DNA of 64,000 nucleotides from Oehlia diaphana (lineage: Eukaryota > Glomeromycota > Glomeromycetes > Glomerales > Glomeraceae): the NCBI GenBank assembly GCA_003833135.1, contig QZLH01000429.1, forward strand, positions 1 through 64,000, read 5' to 3'. The first letter of the stretch is position 1; each line of letters begins with the position of its first letter. The position numbers and the translations under genes are program-made. The notes beneath the pieces are model-generated. The model made no database searches. It saw only the letters and a program-made list of their open reading frames with translations, and was not told the DNA's origin. This document shows positions 1 to 13,156 of the stretch, piece by piece.

Positions 1-340
1 ACAATTTATGGTAAGAAAAGTTTAGATTTTATTATATAAGAATTCCGATACTATTTTTGCGGGTTAATTTCTCATCCAAATTTTAATGATCAACCGCATA
101 TCTAACTCATACAATTTATGGTAAGAAAAGTTTAGATTTTATTATATAAGAATTCCGATACTATTTTTGCGGGTTAATTTCTCATCCAAATTTTAATGAT
201 CAACCGCATATCTAACTCATACAATTTATGGTAAGAAAAGTTTAGATTTTATTATATAAGAATTCCGATACTATTTTTGCGGGTTAATTTCTCATCCAAA
301 TTTTAATGATCAACCGCATATCTAACTCATACAATTTATG
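1..340. repeat. 110-bp tandem repeat, three full copies
   Basis: The unit starting acaatttatggtaagaaaag begins at 1, 111 and 221, and its first ten bases recur at 331 before the sequence diverges. The three copies are essentially identical, which points to recent amplification. The array is cut by the window start, so the true copy number is unknown. No open frame runs through it. Confidence 0.97.
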
Positions 341-626
341 GCCAGAATGTAGATCAATTTAACTGCAAAATTATGTGACGATCTGGCCAAAATTAAAGAA
401 TTTTTTATAGCGTCATTTATCCTAATTTAGAAATTGCGGGCAAATTTGCATGTCTTTACAATCACATAGAAATATAATTATATTTGTCTTAGACTTTTTA
501 TTTTAAATCGATAATAAATATATGCATAAATTCTTAAGAAAAAAAATATGGGTCACGAGATATTTCACATTTCCACATTCGCCAGATTGTTCTTATTTAA
601 AACTTAGATTTAAATTATGACGTAAT
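341..626. other. Non-coding, AT-rich
   Basis: Nothing recognisable. It ends with the left target-site copy GACGTAAT (619-626) of the hAT-like element that follows. Confidence 0.6.
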
Positions 627-1645
627 TAGGGATGGGAACCGGTTCATCGGTGAGCTATATTTAAGACACAAGTAGAGCATGTGATGATCAATCAGAACAA
701 TTTTGATTGGCCTTCAAATGATAGTTGGTGTGGGTATCAGGACATTTTGCCAAAAGCCATTTCGCTGAATGTCTATTTTGCCGAAAGGACGTTTTGCCAA
801 AACCATTTCGCTGAATCCATTTCACCGAATGGCTACATTTGTAAATCTTACAATTTCATAAATAATTCTTAAAAGTTGTCAATTGGAAAAATTTAAAAAA
901 TTTAGGAATTTTTTTTTACAAAATAAACTGTTAGCCATAAACAAGAATAATTTTTATTTTTTATATTACTTATTTTTAAAAAAATCCATTAATATATGTT
1001 AAAATGTATATAAATATAAATTTTGAGTCTTCTGGTTCACACTTTTATTAATAAGAAATTGCAAGGCATTTTTACTAAAATTTTGTTAATTAACAAGCAT
1101 TTGTGAAATTTTAAACTTCATAACTGCCATAATAAATGCTTGGATAATATCTAAGTTTTATCAGTAAAAATTTTAGCCAATTTGACTAAAAATTGACTGA
1201 TTTACTTATATACAAATTAACAACGAAATGCAAATTTGTGAATCCAAGTAGGAGCCGATATCCCTATTAAATATAAAAAAACATTTTTTTTTAAAACAGT
1301 TTTGAAGAGATTCTTCGAAACTTGCCTTTGGGATCCACGCTGGAACTGATATCCCTACAATAATATAAAAAAAATATTAGAAATTAACATCCTTCAGCGA
1401 AACATCTCTTCGGCGAAACATCCCTTCGGCAAAATGGCTTTCGGCAAAACGTACCGTAACCATTGGTGCGTAATCGTCAGATGACTTGAGTCAATTCTTG
1501 AAGTCGGTTCAAAATCGGTTTGAAGTTCAGAACGGTTTTTATGATTAAAAGTAGTTTTAAGCCCAAGAGATCCAGAATCTTTTAAATTTAAGATCAGTTC
1601 CAGAATCGACTCGAGTTAACTCATTTTGAACCGATTCCATCCCTA
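627..1645. mobile_element. Non-autonomous hAT-like transposon
   Basis: The left end reads TAGGGATGGGAACCGGTTCA and the right end is its inverted counterpart (TAGGGATGGAATCGGTTCA on the minus strand), differing by one indel and one substitution. The element is flanked by the perfect 8-bp direct repeat GACGTAAT at 619-626 and 1646-1653. An 8-bp duplication and a terminus of this kind are typical of the hAT superfamily. There is no transposase frame, so it would depend on an enzyme encoded elsewhere. A second inverted-repeat element sits inside it at 733-1461. Confidence 0.85.
733..1461. mobile_element. Nested inverted-repeat element with TTCGGCGAAA-type subterminal motifs
   Basis: The left end GGTATCAGGACATTTTGCC and the right end (minus strand GGTTACGGTACGTTTTGCC) are inverted repeats of about 26 bp. 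Several variants of a short motif (attttgccgaaa, atttcgctgaat, cttcggcgaaac) are iterated inward from each end. Flanks gttggtgtg (724-732) and attggtgcg (1462-1470) match at 7 of 9 bases, suggesting an eroded 9-bp target duplication as left by Mutator-like elements. A 196-bp relative lies at 57466-57661. There is no coding capacity. The superfamily is an inference. Confidence 0.7.
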
Positions 1646-1653
1646 GACGTAAT

Positions 1654-2510
1654 CTAGGTTTTGCTATACGCAAAAGAATCCCTATTAAAATACGCGATTG
1701 AAATATCAAAAAAATATTTGAGAATTAATAATAATTAATTCTTAAAATTTTGAAAAATAAAAACGATTCTAAGACAAAAAATCAATGATTTGTGAGATGA
1801 TGAAAATAAATGTACGATTGAAAAATATAGCCATCGTAAAGTAAATTAAACGTATGCTGGTATACAATTAATTTATTATAATATTTTAAAATAAGTTCAT
1901 TTAATATCTCTGAATTATATTCTATTATTTATATATAGTTACATTTTTTAAAAAAAAATTCAAATATACTGTAACTACCATTGTTATTGATATATCAGAT
2001 ATATATACTGTATGAATAAATTAATGTGGATAAATTATTAAGTAAAAAATTCCATATATAATTATTCATTCTTTCGAAAATCAACGATTTTTTTTTAAAT
2101 TATTAATCTGTGAAAATCAAAGTCGTGAAACTCTAAGTAATTATTTTAATTAAAATGTTTATACTTTCAAATTCATATTTAAGTAAGTCATCACTATTAA
2201 ATTATTGTCCGAAGCGGAGCGGAGGACTTTTACATTCTACGCAAAGCATGCAATGTTCGTCTGCCCACACGTGACTTATATACGCGTGACCATTTACAGT
2301 ATAACAATGCATATACTATTAGCTTAGAATTAGACTATTAAACTTTAATTTAACCTTCTTAAGATGTATATAATAAATTTAGTTGTTTTTAAATTATTTC
2401 TTCATGCAATTTAAGATTCATTAATAATAAACGAAAAAAATATACATAATAAATGAAAAAATATAACTTATATCTTGTGAAATTTTAAAATAATAAATTA
2501 AAAATATAAA
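1654..2510. other. Non-coding, AT-rich
   Basis: No gene seen. A GC-rich imperfect inverted motif (GTCCGAAG...CGGAGGAC) lies at 2207-2227, and a related inverted half is at 2874-2884. Similar sequence recurs at 39625-39647. Confidence 0.55.
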
Positions 2511-2675
2511 ATGGATAGCCAGCCTGTATTTATCATTAGAAAACGCAAATTTGTAGGGTCCGTGCTACTTTTTAAGCCATTTTCGTTTGAAAGACTTCAA
2601 CGCATTAAAAAATGTAAGAGGTTACAAAAGAGATTGTCTGAAGAAAAGCGATTAATTTCAATGATTAAATCTTAA
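2511..2675 (+). CDS. Small basic ORF of 54 residues, unknown
   Basis: An ATG-started frame begins MDSQPVFIIRKRKF and ends SMIKS. It is rich in Lys and Arg with a basic helix-like second half (KKCKRLQKRLSEEKR). I do not recognise a family. It is flanked by AT-rich DNA and lies between two inverted copies of the GTCCGAAGCGG motif. The length could arise by chance, although its base composition is less AT-biased than its surroundings. It could be a real small gene, a last exon or a transposon scrap. Confidence 0.25.
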   Translation: MDSQPVFIIRKRKFVGSVLLFKPFSFERLQRIKKCKRLQKRLSEEKRLISMIKS

Positions 2676-5420
2676 CAAAATTTTATTTATTATTACAAAT
2701 AGTCTAAAATTACATATTATTTAATTTCGATATTTAATTTATAATTATATTAAATTATTTTATCAAACTATTTATCAATAAAAAACTTTAACAATTGAGT
2801 TTGACAATAAGGAAATCGTTGTAAATTATAACACTAATAAGATTTCACTTTGGAAAAATGTGCAGTGTGACGCCCGCTTCGGACGTTTAGCGGTCTCCGT
2901 TATCTAGTTATACTACGATAATATAATAATTATATTATATAAAGATTTAAAATTAATACGTACACAGAGTTTTAATTCGTGTTCTGTAAGTAAACTGTAA
3001 AAAAAAGTACTGTATATCATCACTAGCTAATTTTTCCTAACAACATCTAATATTCTCAGAATATCAAATGAAAATAAGAAAAAACAAAATCAGGATGGGA
3101 CTTTGACCGGCGGACATGCCTGGTATCTATTCCCCCATTATACTGTGAGATTTTAAGCACGCTTGTCATCGAATTTAGCAGGCAGAGTTTACATGAAAGT
3201 CCGAGGATTGTCTGGCATTGTAAGAGCAAGAGGATTAAATGAACGTATGTTGGTTTGTTCATATATACTGTTCATGGTATAGAACGTCATCGTGTAATTC
3301 TAGGCCGCGTCATGAAATTTATTTTTAACATGTATTACATTATTAAAATAAGAATATATATATATATATGATTTTTTGGATCGTGAAATTATATGAGTAA
3401 ATTACAGAACGTCTTTTTTTTCTTATAATTTTAAAGGTAGATTGTAGCACTTTAGTAAGCATGGCAAATAATATCCACGCATATATGAACATCATATGAT
3501 CTCATAATTCGATAAATATATCACGTGATATTATTTAACAGCTTACCACCGGTTTCTGTCGTTCGGTAGGTAGTAACAGAAAGAAATATAAGGATCGGTT
3601 AATAAATGGGAGGGTAATATAACTATATACGACTAACGATAAGATAAAAGTTAGATAAAAGTTATAATAAGTGATGGGATAAATTAAAGGTAGATCGGGT
3701 GGTGTGTGTATAAAAGCAATTAATTATACGATGTATACGAAAAATCAACGATGTATAGCAAAAATAAACAAATGGTAATAAATGATAATGATCGTGGACG
3801 ATAATAAACGATAATAAACAATAATAAACAGTGTAAAAAAAAATATATATGAACAATACGGAAACAGATCGGCGGTTTATTAACAATTAAACAAGATACG
3901 ATATTACTGTCTGTAATATCCGTATATTATCGATTGATAATAAAACTAAACTTATACTGAACTCTGACTGAACTGAACTTAGAACTAACTGAACTTCCAA
4001 CAACGGTCCTTTTTATAATGTTAAAATTTTGGTACAATTCTGTCTTTTCGAACAGAATCGCCATTCGGCCATTATTGACTCCCGGCCAATTGTGGCGATC
4101 TGGGCACATTTGTCTATACAGCCACCTATATTCAGCCACCTTTCTATCGCTAAGCTTCCGTTTGTTATCTAATCACTAAATATCTAAAAATAACTAAAAT
4201 AACTGTACTAAAAATAAACAAATAAATATAAAAAAATAAAAATAGATAAAAAAAATAAAAAACTATATAAAAAAAAAAAATTATCCCGTGACAGTATCTA
4301 GGTATAGTTGATCGATCTTTCTTTCATAATACTCATACTATCAGTAGAATTCATTTTAATCTTGTTATATCGAATTAATCTAAAAATTGCACGTCAACAA
4401 AGTATATTGTAAAAAATAATTAATAAACTATCAATTGTAGCTGGAATAAATTCATTGTGTTCGACCAAAGATGTAATAAAATATGATCTTTGAAGTGAAA
4501 AATCTTTATTTATTTAATTATTTATTATCGTTCAGCCCAATAGGATCAGATTTTCGTAGACCGATATTTTTATTAGGCATGGCAATAATACATGATTGTT
4601 ATAATAAAGTTGATAAAGTGGAAAAAATTTGGTGTAAATGAAATTTTTTATATGAAAAGTTTAAATAAAGCTTATGATAAAGCTTATAAAGTGGATTAAA
4701 AATAGCATAAAATGAATTTATAGAAAACTTATTTATGATATAATTATTAAATGCATGATCAAAACCGTCAGAACGATAAACATTTTTGGATGTGGGGTTA
4801 TTTCGCCTTTCATTGATTGGTGAAATTAGCCAATTTTAGCCAATCATTCGGTCCTGTGACCGATATAGATCCAATAATACCGTATATATTTTAATCGCAC
4901 GGCTCTATAGGATCATGTCATGCTGATTATATTTGACCGATATTTCATAATCATACAATATTGATATCAATAGTTTATTTGCGTACAATATTAAATATCA
5001 ATCGTACAATATCTAGTTTATCTAAAAATGATCTGCATTAGCCGTACGATAATATAGGTGTTATTTACCGTATATTGGTTTCGTGACGTTAACCAATATA
5101 AATACAACACCGTACAATATCCATAAAATATTTTCTTGCAAAGACTAAACAAAACATGTAACCAAAAATAGAATTGATACGAACTTTATAGTAAATTCAA
5201 ATTTCAAAGATCACTCTACATTTTTTATGTTTGTTACGCGAAAGAAATTAAATAAATGTATATGGTAAAAAAAAAATTATCGTACTATTAAATAGAATTT
5301 AAAATTATAAACCATACAAGCAACTAATTAAAGTATAATTTAAACATAATTATTAGATTACTTTACATAATAATTAACGTAAGCTTTATCATAAAAGTGA
5401 GATAAACAAATATGAATACC
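2676..5420. other. Long intergenic region with short simple repeats
   Basis: No supportable gene. At 3780-3830 the decamer gataataaac is repeated a few times. At 4780-5130 short variants of cgtacaatat and accgtatatt recur. The open frames here are short and compositionally biased. Poly(A)-rich stretches occur near 4200-4285. Confidence 0.5.
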
Positions 5421-7213
5421 CTAGTGCTGTTGAATTGGAGGTGACGGCATTCCCGTTATAGATTGTGGTTGTAATTGTTGGGGTGCAAATTGTTGATATA
5501 CGGGAGGATATACAGGAGGATATTGTTGAAGATATGAATGCTTATTACCATCAGGTGGAATTTCGACTCCGTTAAAAGCACCTTGACCATCTGGATGATT
5601 GGATTCTCTTTTAATTTTCTGGTTACTCTTTATGCGCTTATAAATTAATGAACATGCTACAATTATTGTTAGAACAACTAGTACTGCTGCAACTGATGTC
5701 CCAACGATTACCATTTTACCCATCGTATATTGTGAAGAAGGTATAACTGTTTCTGTAGGGGTATCTGGTGTTTTTGTTACTATGCTTATCGTTGATGATG
5801 GGCTTAGTTGTTTTGTTCCTGATAAGGGTTCTGAAATCCAGTCAATAATTGGTTTATTTAGGGAAAAATAATAAGTCGAATTATTATTTTTATTTTCAGC
5901 TTGCGGCAAATCCGTCCGTATTCCTAAGTAAAATAATAATAATAAATTAAATAAGATTACACCGACATGAATATATCTTAAAAAAAAACAACTTACCGAA
6001 AGCGAATATCAGAAGTGCTCCTTTTAATGAAGCAGAATGATAAGCAAGTTTTGGTGCGTTAGTACTATTGTGTGGTGGTACCGACCATACTAAAGTAACA
6101 GTATCCAACATAACGAATGTTTCTTTAGCTGGTACATCATATGGTGTATCAGCATTAAAGTACAATCCTCCGTATACATAAATTTTACCATCAACTACAA
6201 AATGAGAGAATTTAATTATTTATAATTTGAAAAAAAAAAGCAAGAGAAAGAAAAAATGAATAGATAATTTACATAAGACAGCTGAATGAGCAGCTCTAGG
6301 TCCTGGAATAGCATTAGTATCTGCAGTTGTAGCTTTCTAAAAAAAAAAGATTAGCAAAATTCCTTATATTAAAACTTTGTGGCGTTAATATTTTGATACA
6401 ATGTTACAACTTACATTTAAAGACCATTTATCAGCGACAATGTCATATTGATAAATCTATTATAACAAATATTCTAAATCATTAAACATATTTCCAAATA
6501 CTTTATTATAAACTTTATTTACATACCACGGTCATTGGAGAAAAAGCATACTGTTGTGATCTACCTCCAATATAATAAATAATTCCATTAACTAATGTTG
6601 CCGTATATCCGGATAATATACCGGGAGAATTAACCACGCTACCAACTTGCCAAATTAAGTTGACCGTGTCAAATATATCAAATTGATTGACATATATTAA
6701 AGGTGAACCAACCGGAGTATACGCTCGCCCGCCAAACAAATAAATTTTTCCTTCATAACTAACAGAATTCCTTGCTACGCGTGTTGGTGGTGCCTTTCCT
6801 TGAATTACTGGTACACTTAATTCATTTGTCTTAGTATCAAACCTATATAAATAATTCGTATTTTTTTCATCATAATGGTTACCTCCTATAATAAATATTG
6901 AATCTTGATTAATGCCTCCGACATCGGCAGCATGTCCGTAAATAATTGGAAATTTTACTTTCAAATCTACCCATGTTAAAAATTTTTCTTTAATATTTAA
7001 ATTAAGATCAAGATAAAAAATATCATTTTCGGGATTTGCTTCTGAATGTGTTTTACTAGGATCATCTCCTCCTATATAATATATTCTATCTTCAATAAGC
7101 ACTGCTACAACTCCCATTCTAGGTTCTGGTATAAATTTCTGTCCATACGCTATTATATTAAATAATTGACTTAATATAATAAGTATCGTATAATAATTTA
7201 AATTTTTATACAT
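5421..7213 (-). CDS. Kelch-repeat single-span membrane protein
   Basis: Five exons: 7213-6527, 6456-6415, 6336-6273, 6194-5997 and 5923-5421. They join in frame with GT..AG introns of 70-78 bp and give 497 residues. The start is the ATG at 7213; the open frame extends further upstream only through a TTG. Residues 1-25 look like a signal peptide (YYTILIILSQLFNIIAYGQ). Then comes a kelch/galactose-oxidase-type propeller with repeated YYIGG, FIIGG, YLFGG and VYGG strands, each followed by a later W (TWVDL, IWQVG, KWSL, VWSVP). A Ser/Thr-rich stalk follows, then a membrane span (MVIVGTSVAAVLVVLTIIVA), a basic stop-transfer segment, and a Pro/Gln/Tyr-rich tail (YPPVYPPVYQQFAPQQ). The layout predicts an outward propeller and a cytoplasmic tail. 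The ligand is unknown. Confidence 0.93.
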
Positions 7214-8434
7214 TATTGATTTTATGTTGATGAGCAAAAACGAAAAAAAAATTGAAGGTGTAAATGGTGTGGAAATTATTGTACTTTCAAGAATTCATTT
7301 GTTTAAATTTCTTTTCACATCATACGGCATGCACAAGTAAAATTTTGTGTCACGCTCTTTTTTTCGTATTACAAAGTGATGATCAGTTACACAATAAACA
7401 ATCACATCTTATTTTAGTATTCTCTATAGATAATATTAAAAGCTAATTTGGAACTACGAAGTAAAGTGTTTGAGAAAATCTAGACTTCTTGATATTTTAA
7501 TTGTTCCAGTGTTTGATATTTATAGTTTCAATTTTAGAATTCAAAATCGGTCTAGATTTAATTAATTTGTAAAATACCATCACCTAAACAATATAAATAA
7601 TGTACTTCGACAAAGAATCTTTGTGATAATAATACTAAATTATCAATTCATTCAGCTGGTGAATCGTGCTTTGAAGAATATATTGGAATTATTGGGAAGC
7701 TTTTTTAAGCGAGAAAATCTGCAGCAATAAAATTGTACGACGTAATGTGTCCGCGCCCATAAAGGAATAAAGGCTTTACATGATACATATTGTTGTTATA
7801 AAAAATCAAAAAGCAATACGTATGCAATATTGTTGCTACTAACCCCGCGTATCATCTATTAGAAAGTAATGATTTACGCATCTCTAGTAAAAAAAAAAAA
7901 AAAATGTATTTATAAAATTGAAATTGAATTATAATAATGTTAAAAAAATCGCTTACATAGAATAGATTCTAATTAGGAGTATATTTATGATGATAAAATA
8001 TACAAATTAGAGTTCGCTTATATTCCGAATACAAAATATTGGAGGAGGATTTTGATAATTGATAATCGAATTCAATATACTGGTTCATATTACAGTAGTA
8101 CAGCAACGACAAGAAAATTTGTCATATGTGTCATTGAGATGAACGCCAGTGAGATGAAACGTCGATGAAACTCTTCAGAATCTTTTCTGAATATAACTTA
8201 TTAAGATTATCTCCTATATAATTAATATTATTCAAAAAATTCATTGATTCACCTGGATATTAATTAATATAATTGGATAGCTCTTTTTTGGGTTTATAGT
8301 GATGATTCTATGCACTATGCATCTTATTGTAATATTACTTTTTATAGAAAATAAATGCAATTTGTGGAACTTAATGCATATTAGATAAATTAATTTCGTT
8401 TTCACGATAATTTTGCTCTTTAATCTTTTAAATC
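7214..8434. other. Intergenic between divergently transcribed genes
   Basis: It separates the divergent kelch gene and the gene at 8435, so it probably holds both promoters. No coding signal or recognisable repeat seen. Confidence 0.55.
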
Positions 8435-10503
8435 ATGAATTTAGCAGAATTATTTCGTGGACATCGTCGTAGTGAACCTACGACTCTCTTATTATTAAAA
8501 CTTTTTATGATGATCATACTTGTAGCTTGTTTGACAGGTTATCTCTCTATTATAATAATTGATGTAGTCCAAGATGCTCCAATTGTCAAAACTTCTTTTG
8601 ATAATTCTAATGGTATTCGCCCTCCAAGTAATTAACGAATTTATTTTGACAATTTTTTTTTTTCGTTACATGAGTCATTATAATGATTGAATGGTAAATT
8701 TTTTTAGGTTTTATTTTTAAATCTGAATATAATTTCACGATACCATTCTGTCTTGAAGATCATTATCGTAAGTTCATTATACTTTTAATTAAATTTAATT
8801 ATATTTTACAATTTTTTTTAAAAAAATAATTTTTTAGGGATTAATGCTACACAATCTACTACGGTAGATTGTATGTCAGATATAACTCACCCTGATGAAA
8901 AATATGGGCCATCCCAACTTTATTTTGGATTTTACCAACCATCACCAGGTGTCTTCTTTCATGAATATAGTAGTAGTAAAGAAAGTGTGATGTATTTAGG
9001 TATATCACTTGTAATTAATGATGTTAATTACATTCCTGATCAAACGGTTCAAGCGAAGATTGAGATAATGGCTTTCGATTCAGGTAAAGTTATTAAAGTA
9101 AACCTTCTAAGTGGAGTCCGATGTCCTGACCTATTGTTAATTATATGTAAATAAAATATTTGATAATATTTAATATTTATAATAAATTTAGATTATGATC
9201 CTCTTACTAAATATATCAAGGAAAAGAGATATTATGAATTAACTACTCCAGAAGCTATTGAATCAGCTTCATCTTTTGATAATTCAATTGTTACGATGAA
9301 CACGTATACTTTAGTTCTAAATCAGGTATAATAATTTATTACCATTTTAACTATTATAAAATCAGAGATTTTAACGAACTCTTTTTTATAGCTCTACCAA
9401 TTTGTATATAATCGTAAAATTGAGGAGGTTATAAGACCAAGTTGGATGAATGATTTTGGTATTCCTCCTAGTTATGAAAAGAAATCACATATTGAATCTA
9501 CTTTATGTAAGTTTTTATTGCTAAAATTTTTTTCTAAATTTTTAATTTTAATTTTAATTTGTTTTTTAGTGGCAACTTTAATACCAATAAATAATCTGGG
9601 TAACAACAATACGATAATGATTAATGTACATCCTAAGGGTAATACCGTTCAAATAGACAAAGAAGTTAGGTGAGTATCATTGTTTGTGTTTTGCATGATT
9701 GTTTGTAAATCATTATTTACTAGCTACTGTATATTCATAATTTCTTAGAAATCGTACGGTGAGTAATTTTTTGCTTTATTTATTTTATTTAACAATATTT
9801 TTAAAAGTGTTACATTAATTAAATTGAAATTCAATCATATACAGTACTTAGGTGGTATAGGTTTAATAGGTGGTGCGTGGGGATTAGCAGCGGCAGTATA
9901 CGCATTGCTTTTTGGTAAGTTTAATTTTCTTATTTCATAAAAAATTATGTTATATATAAAAAACTTTATTTCTTTATAGGCGCGGACACGTTACGACCAT
10001 GGGGAGTTGTACAATCATATTGCTGCGGATTTTCTCGATTAACACAAAAAGAGCTTGGAAAGGCCTTACCAACTATTCCATTCTTTGATACAATAAATCC
10101 TGATATTAAAAATCATCCTTCAAAACATGCTCTTTCTTTAGCTGAACAAAATAAATTGATTTTAACAAGAATTGATAGTTTGGAATTATTTTTACAGGAA
10201 TATGTTGTTGATGTACATTATTTAAATGGTATTCGGGATAAATTATCTAAAGAAAGTGCGACTTTGACTTCTACAACTGACGTCATGAATAATCTTAATA
10301 ATCAAACGATACGAGATATGAATAATTTAAATATGAATTCAATGTATACACCGATTTCTGTTACAGCTACGCAGCAACAACAAGAAGGTTTAATAATTAC
10401 AGTTTCACCACAATCAAGTACAACTAATATTTCTGATACAAATAATACTTTGTATGATAATAATCTAGGACAACAAAATCCTTTATCACAACAACAACAA
10501 TAA
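8435..10503 (+). CDS. Two-span membrane protein of unknown function, nine exons
   Basis: Exons 8435-8627, 8708-8767, 8838-9146, 9192-9325, 9392-9506, 9570-9669, 9749-9758, 9845-9914 and 9980-10503 join in frame to 504 residues. Every intron is GT..AG and 45-86 bp long. Exon 7 is only 10 nt. The N-terminus is short and basic (FRGHRRSEPTT), followed by a membrane span (LLLLKLFMMIILVACLTGYL). A domain of about 265 residues follows, with Cys, Asn and Tyr residues suggesting an exposed loop. A second span (GGIGLIGGAWGLAAAVYALL) is at about 308-331. The cytoplasmic-type tail begins DTLRPWGVVQSYCCGF and ends in Asn/Gln-rich sequence with a QQQQ terminus. I do not recognise a named domain. The overall style resembles a lineage-specific family of these fungi, which is an inference. 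Confidence 0.88.
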
Positions 10504-11149
10504 TTTACATAGGTTTTTATAGCGAAAGTAACAGAATTTTAGCTGTAACATGTTAATGTACTTTTAGAAATTAAAATACTATTAGACAATTACAATGTAT
10601 TTTCTACACATGTTTTTTAATTGAATAAATTAATTTTTTATAATAAGGTTTTAAAATATTTATTTCATTTTAATTTGTTAAACTTGACCAAAAAATAAAA
10701 CGAGAGTATAAAGCCCACGTATAGAAAGAAGCATAACCGCTAATATATACAGTATATAAAGAATTAATATTTAGCTCACGAAATAGTCATCAATAGGATT
10801 ATTGGATGATGCTTATAATGCATAAAAACATTATTATTATTGGATGATACGCACTAAGGTTTTATTTTAACCTTTTATACCTCTCAACCTTGACCACTTA
10901 GGTACCTCTGTTCATCCCTCATATCCTCAAAATTTCTTAATATTAAAGGGTAAATTAGACTCTTAAGTAATGACATAAATTTTTTTATTTTGGTATGATT
11001 ATTCGGTATTTATTGCAGTACCCACTCTCGTAACATATCCCAATTAATGCCCATTTTTTGGTGGATGAGCCTATACAGTAATACAAATTACTTACGAACT
11101 TAAATAAAGTGTAAAGTTTTTGATATGATGCGATTAAAATGACAGCTGA

Positions 11150-11415
11150 TGCGACTTTTGCACTCACGTACGTGTTTGCTCGAAGCGAAAAACTGACTGC
11201 CCAATTTTTTGCCATTAATATTTTCCGCGTATAAATCTTTGATTTTTTCACTTTCAGACATTCGTTCCCAAATGGCTTTTGCGTTCACGTGTGTTTGCCT
11301 TGAAGCAAAAAATTGATTTTCTTGCCATTAGTATTTTTCGTGTACAAAAATCTTCGATTTTTCACTTTCAGACATTCGTTCCCAAATGTCTGATGTGGCT
11401 TTTGCGATCACGTGT
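11150..11415 (-). pseudogene. Tandemly duplicated remnant, possibly of an HMG-box gene
   Basis: On the minus strand two copies of a unit of about 114 bp encode AIWERMSESEKIKDLY and DIWERMSESEKSKIF. The second copy then runs into stops. The W-x3-S-x2-EK-x3-Y/F pattern with flanking Ala and Lys resembles the middle helix of an HMG box, a family expanded in this fungal group. The match is short, both copies are broken, and no full domain can be assembled. The duplication is certain; the HMG assignment is tentative. Confidence 0.35.
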
Positions 11416-12655
11416 GATAGAAGCTTAAAAGTTTCTTGGGAATTGGTATTATAGTTCCAGGAGTTCTTTTAGTTGTTGTCACGACGGCTTTTTTTTTTTG
11501 CTTTTAGTTGGTATTGTATTGAGAGAAAAAATAATAAGAAAATGTTAATTCATTTATTATAACTTTTCTGCCTAATATGCATTGGAATTTCTAATCCAAA
11601 TGTAACATACTAGATTTTTTATTTTGTTAATAATATTGTTCAGCGGGTAAAATTGTGTTACAAAATTTATTCTACACATAGTTTGCTTTGATTAAAAAGA
11701 AATATTATTTATTCTTTTTACAGAAAAGAGATTGTTCTATTTTGCTATTACGGCCCAGTATATATAAGATCTGCTAACTTTAAAATTATCGTTGTTTTCT
11801 TAAAATTATTCAAATTCCTTGAAAAATATATTATTCCTAAAAAAGGCTATCTTTTATGTAAAAAATTTAGATAGTTAGTTGTAAATCCTTATATTTTCGT
11901 TACTTGTGTTCATGTTTATTTTAGGAGACAAAACAATAAAAGAAGAGTATCACAATGTTCACGTTATTTATTTGTTTGATTTAGAATTTTATTTTGTTGA
12001 AAAAAAAAAAATATTTAATATATATTGAAAAAAATATAGACTTCGAATGAATTAACAATTTTTCTAAATGTAATTGTCATTTGAGTCATTGTCCAATCAC
12101 AATGTCACACAACATTAATAATAAGTAATACGTAATTTTGAGCCATACCACACTGTTTCTATATTATCGTACGGCTGAGTAAATATTTATAGTAAAAGTG
12201 TTCCCATATGAATATAATTTTAATTTTACTTCATATACTGTAAACTCTCGATATAAGAATTATATAAAGACATAAAATAGAATATACTGTAATAATTTTT
12301 ATTAGTAGAGGATAAGAAAAGGAATGAAAAGTGTGATATACAGTATATTTGTGATATTGTTAGTTCACCATCACGATTGTCCAAACAATTCATTTTAAAA
12401 ATTTTGACATTTATTTAGAAAAAAAATATATGAATTTTCTTTTCTTCCTAAATTCGTTGACCAACCGGTCAGAAAAATAAGTTGCGATATCATAAAACGC
12501 AAAATAAAAACATGAATTCACACCATTTACGTTCTCATGACAAAACATAAAATTAAGACTTTAATTGCTGCTAATACCTAGATCCGTTTTCTATAGTGAC
12601 CATATGCGGAAAGTAGTTATGTGATGAATCTTAAGACTTAAATCAGTGTTGGATA

Positions 12656-12741
12656 TTGGCCGTTTGGCCGGGGTTGGCCGTTGGCCATTTGGCCATTTGG
12701 CCGCAGCCAAAATGGCCAAAAAAATCTTGGCCACGGCCAAA
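12656..12741. repeat. Cluster of TTGGCC motifs
   Basis: About nine copies of TTGGCC or its complement GGCCAA occur in under 90 bp (ttggccgtttggccggggt, then ccaaaatggccaaaaaaatc). The motif flips orientation near 12708, so the stretch can form a hairpin. Spacing is irregular, so it is not a simple microsatellite. It may be the end of a transposon with iterated subterminal motifs; no partner end was found. Confidence 0.7.
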
Positions 12742-13156
12742 TGCTATCACTGCTTTAAATGCATGCATTCTATGACCTTAAATATCGACAATCAAATAGA
12801 AATTTTTTTTTTTTTTTTTAATGAAGCAAAATTAGGTTAATATCTACAATGGCTGACAACTTTTTATGTTTTTGGTAACAAAATTGGTATATTTATTTTT
12901 ATAAATTCCTTTTAGAGTTGTTGTTCAACTTAATTAGAACCAAAAAATACAACAGTTATGTATACAATGTATGTAAATATAAACAATACAATTTATTTTT
13001 ACAGTGTCCATTTGCCGGATTTATTTAAATCCGAATTTTTATTTATTTATTCATTCATGAACGGATGAAATTTTTAGAACTTAAAAAGACACGCTCCATA
13101 ATTTTTTTTTTTTTTTTTTTTTTCTTCATTCAAACATTCACAATCTAAAAATCGAA

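Larger units (their letters stand above)
10504..13156. other. Long intergenic region
   Basis: It contains the HMG-like remnant (11150-11415) and the TTGGCC cluster (12656-12741), annotated separately. Otherwise it is AT-rich with poly(T) runs such as 13105-13123. No further gene seen. Confidence 0.5.

Noticed and set aside
7214..7237. Start of the kelch gene at 7237
   Set aside because: That codon is TTG; the ATG at 7213 gives a good signal peptide.
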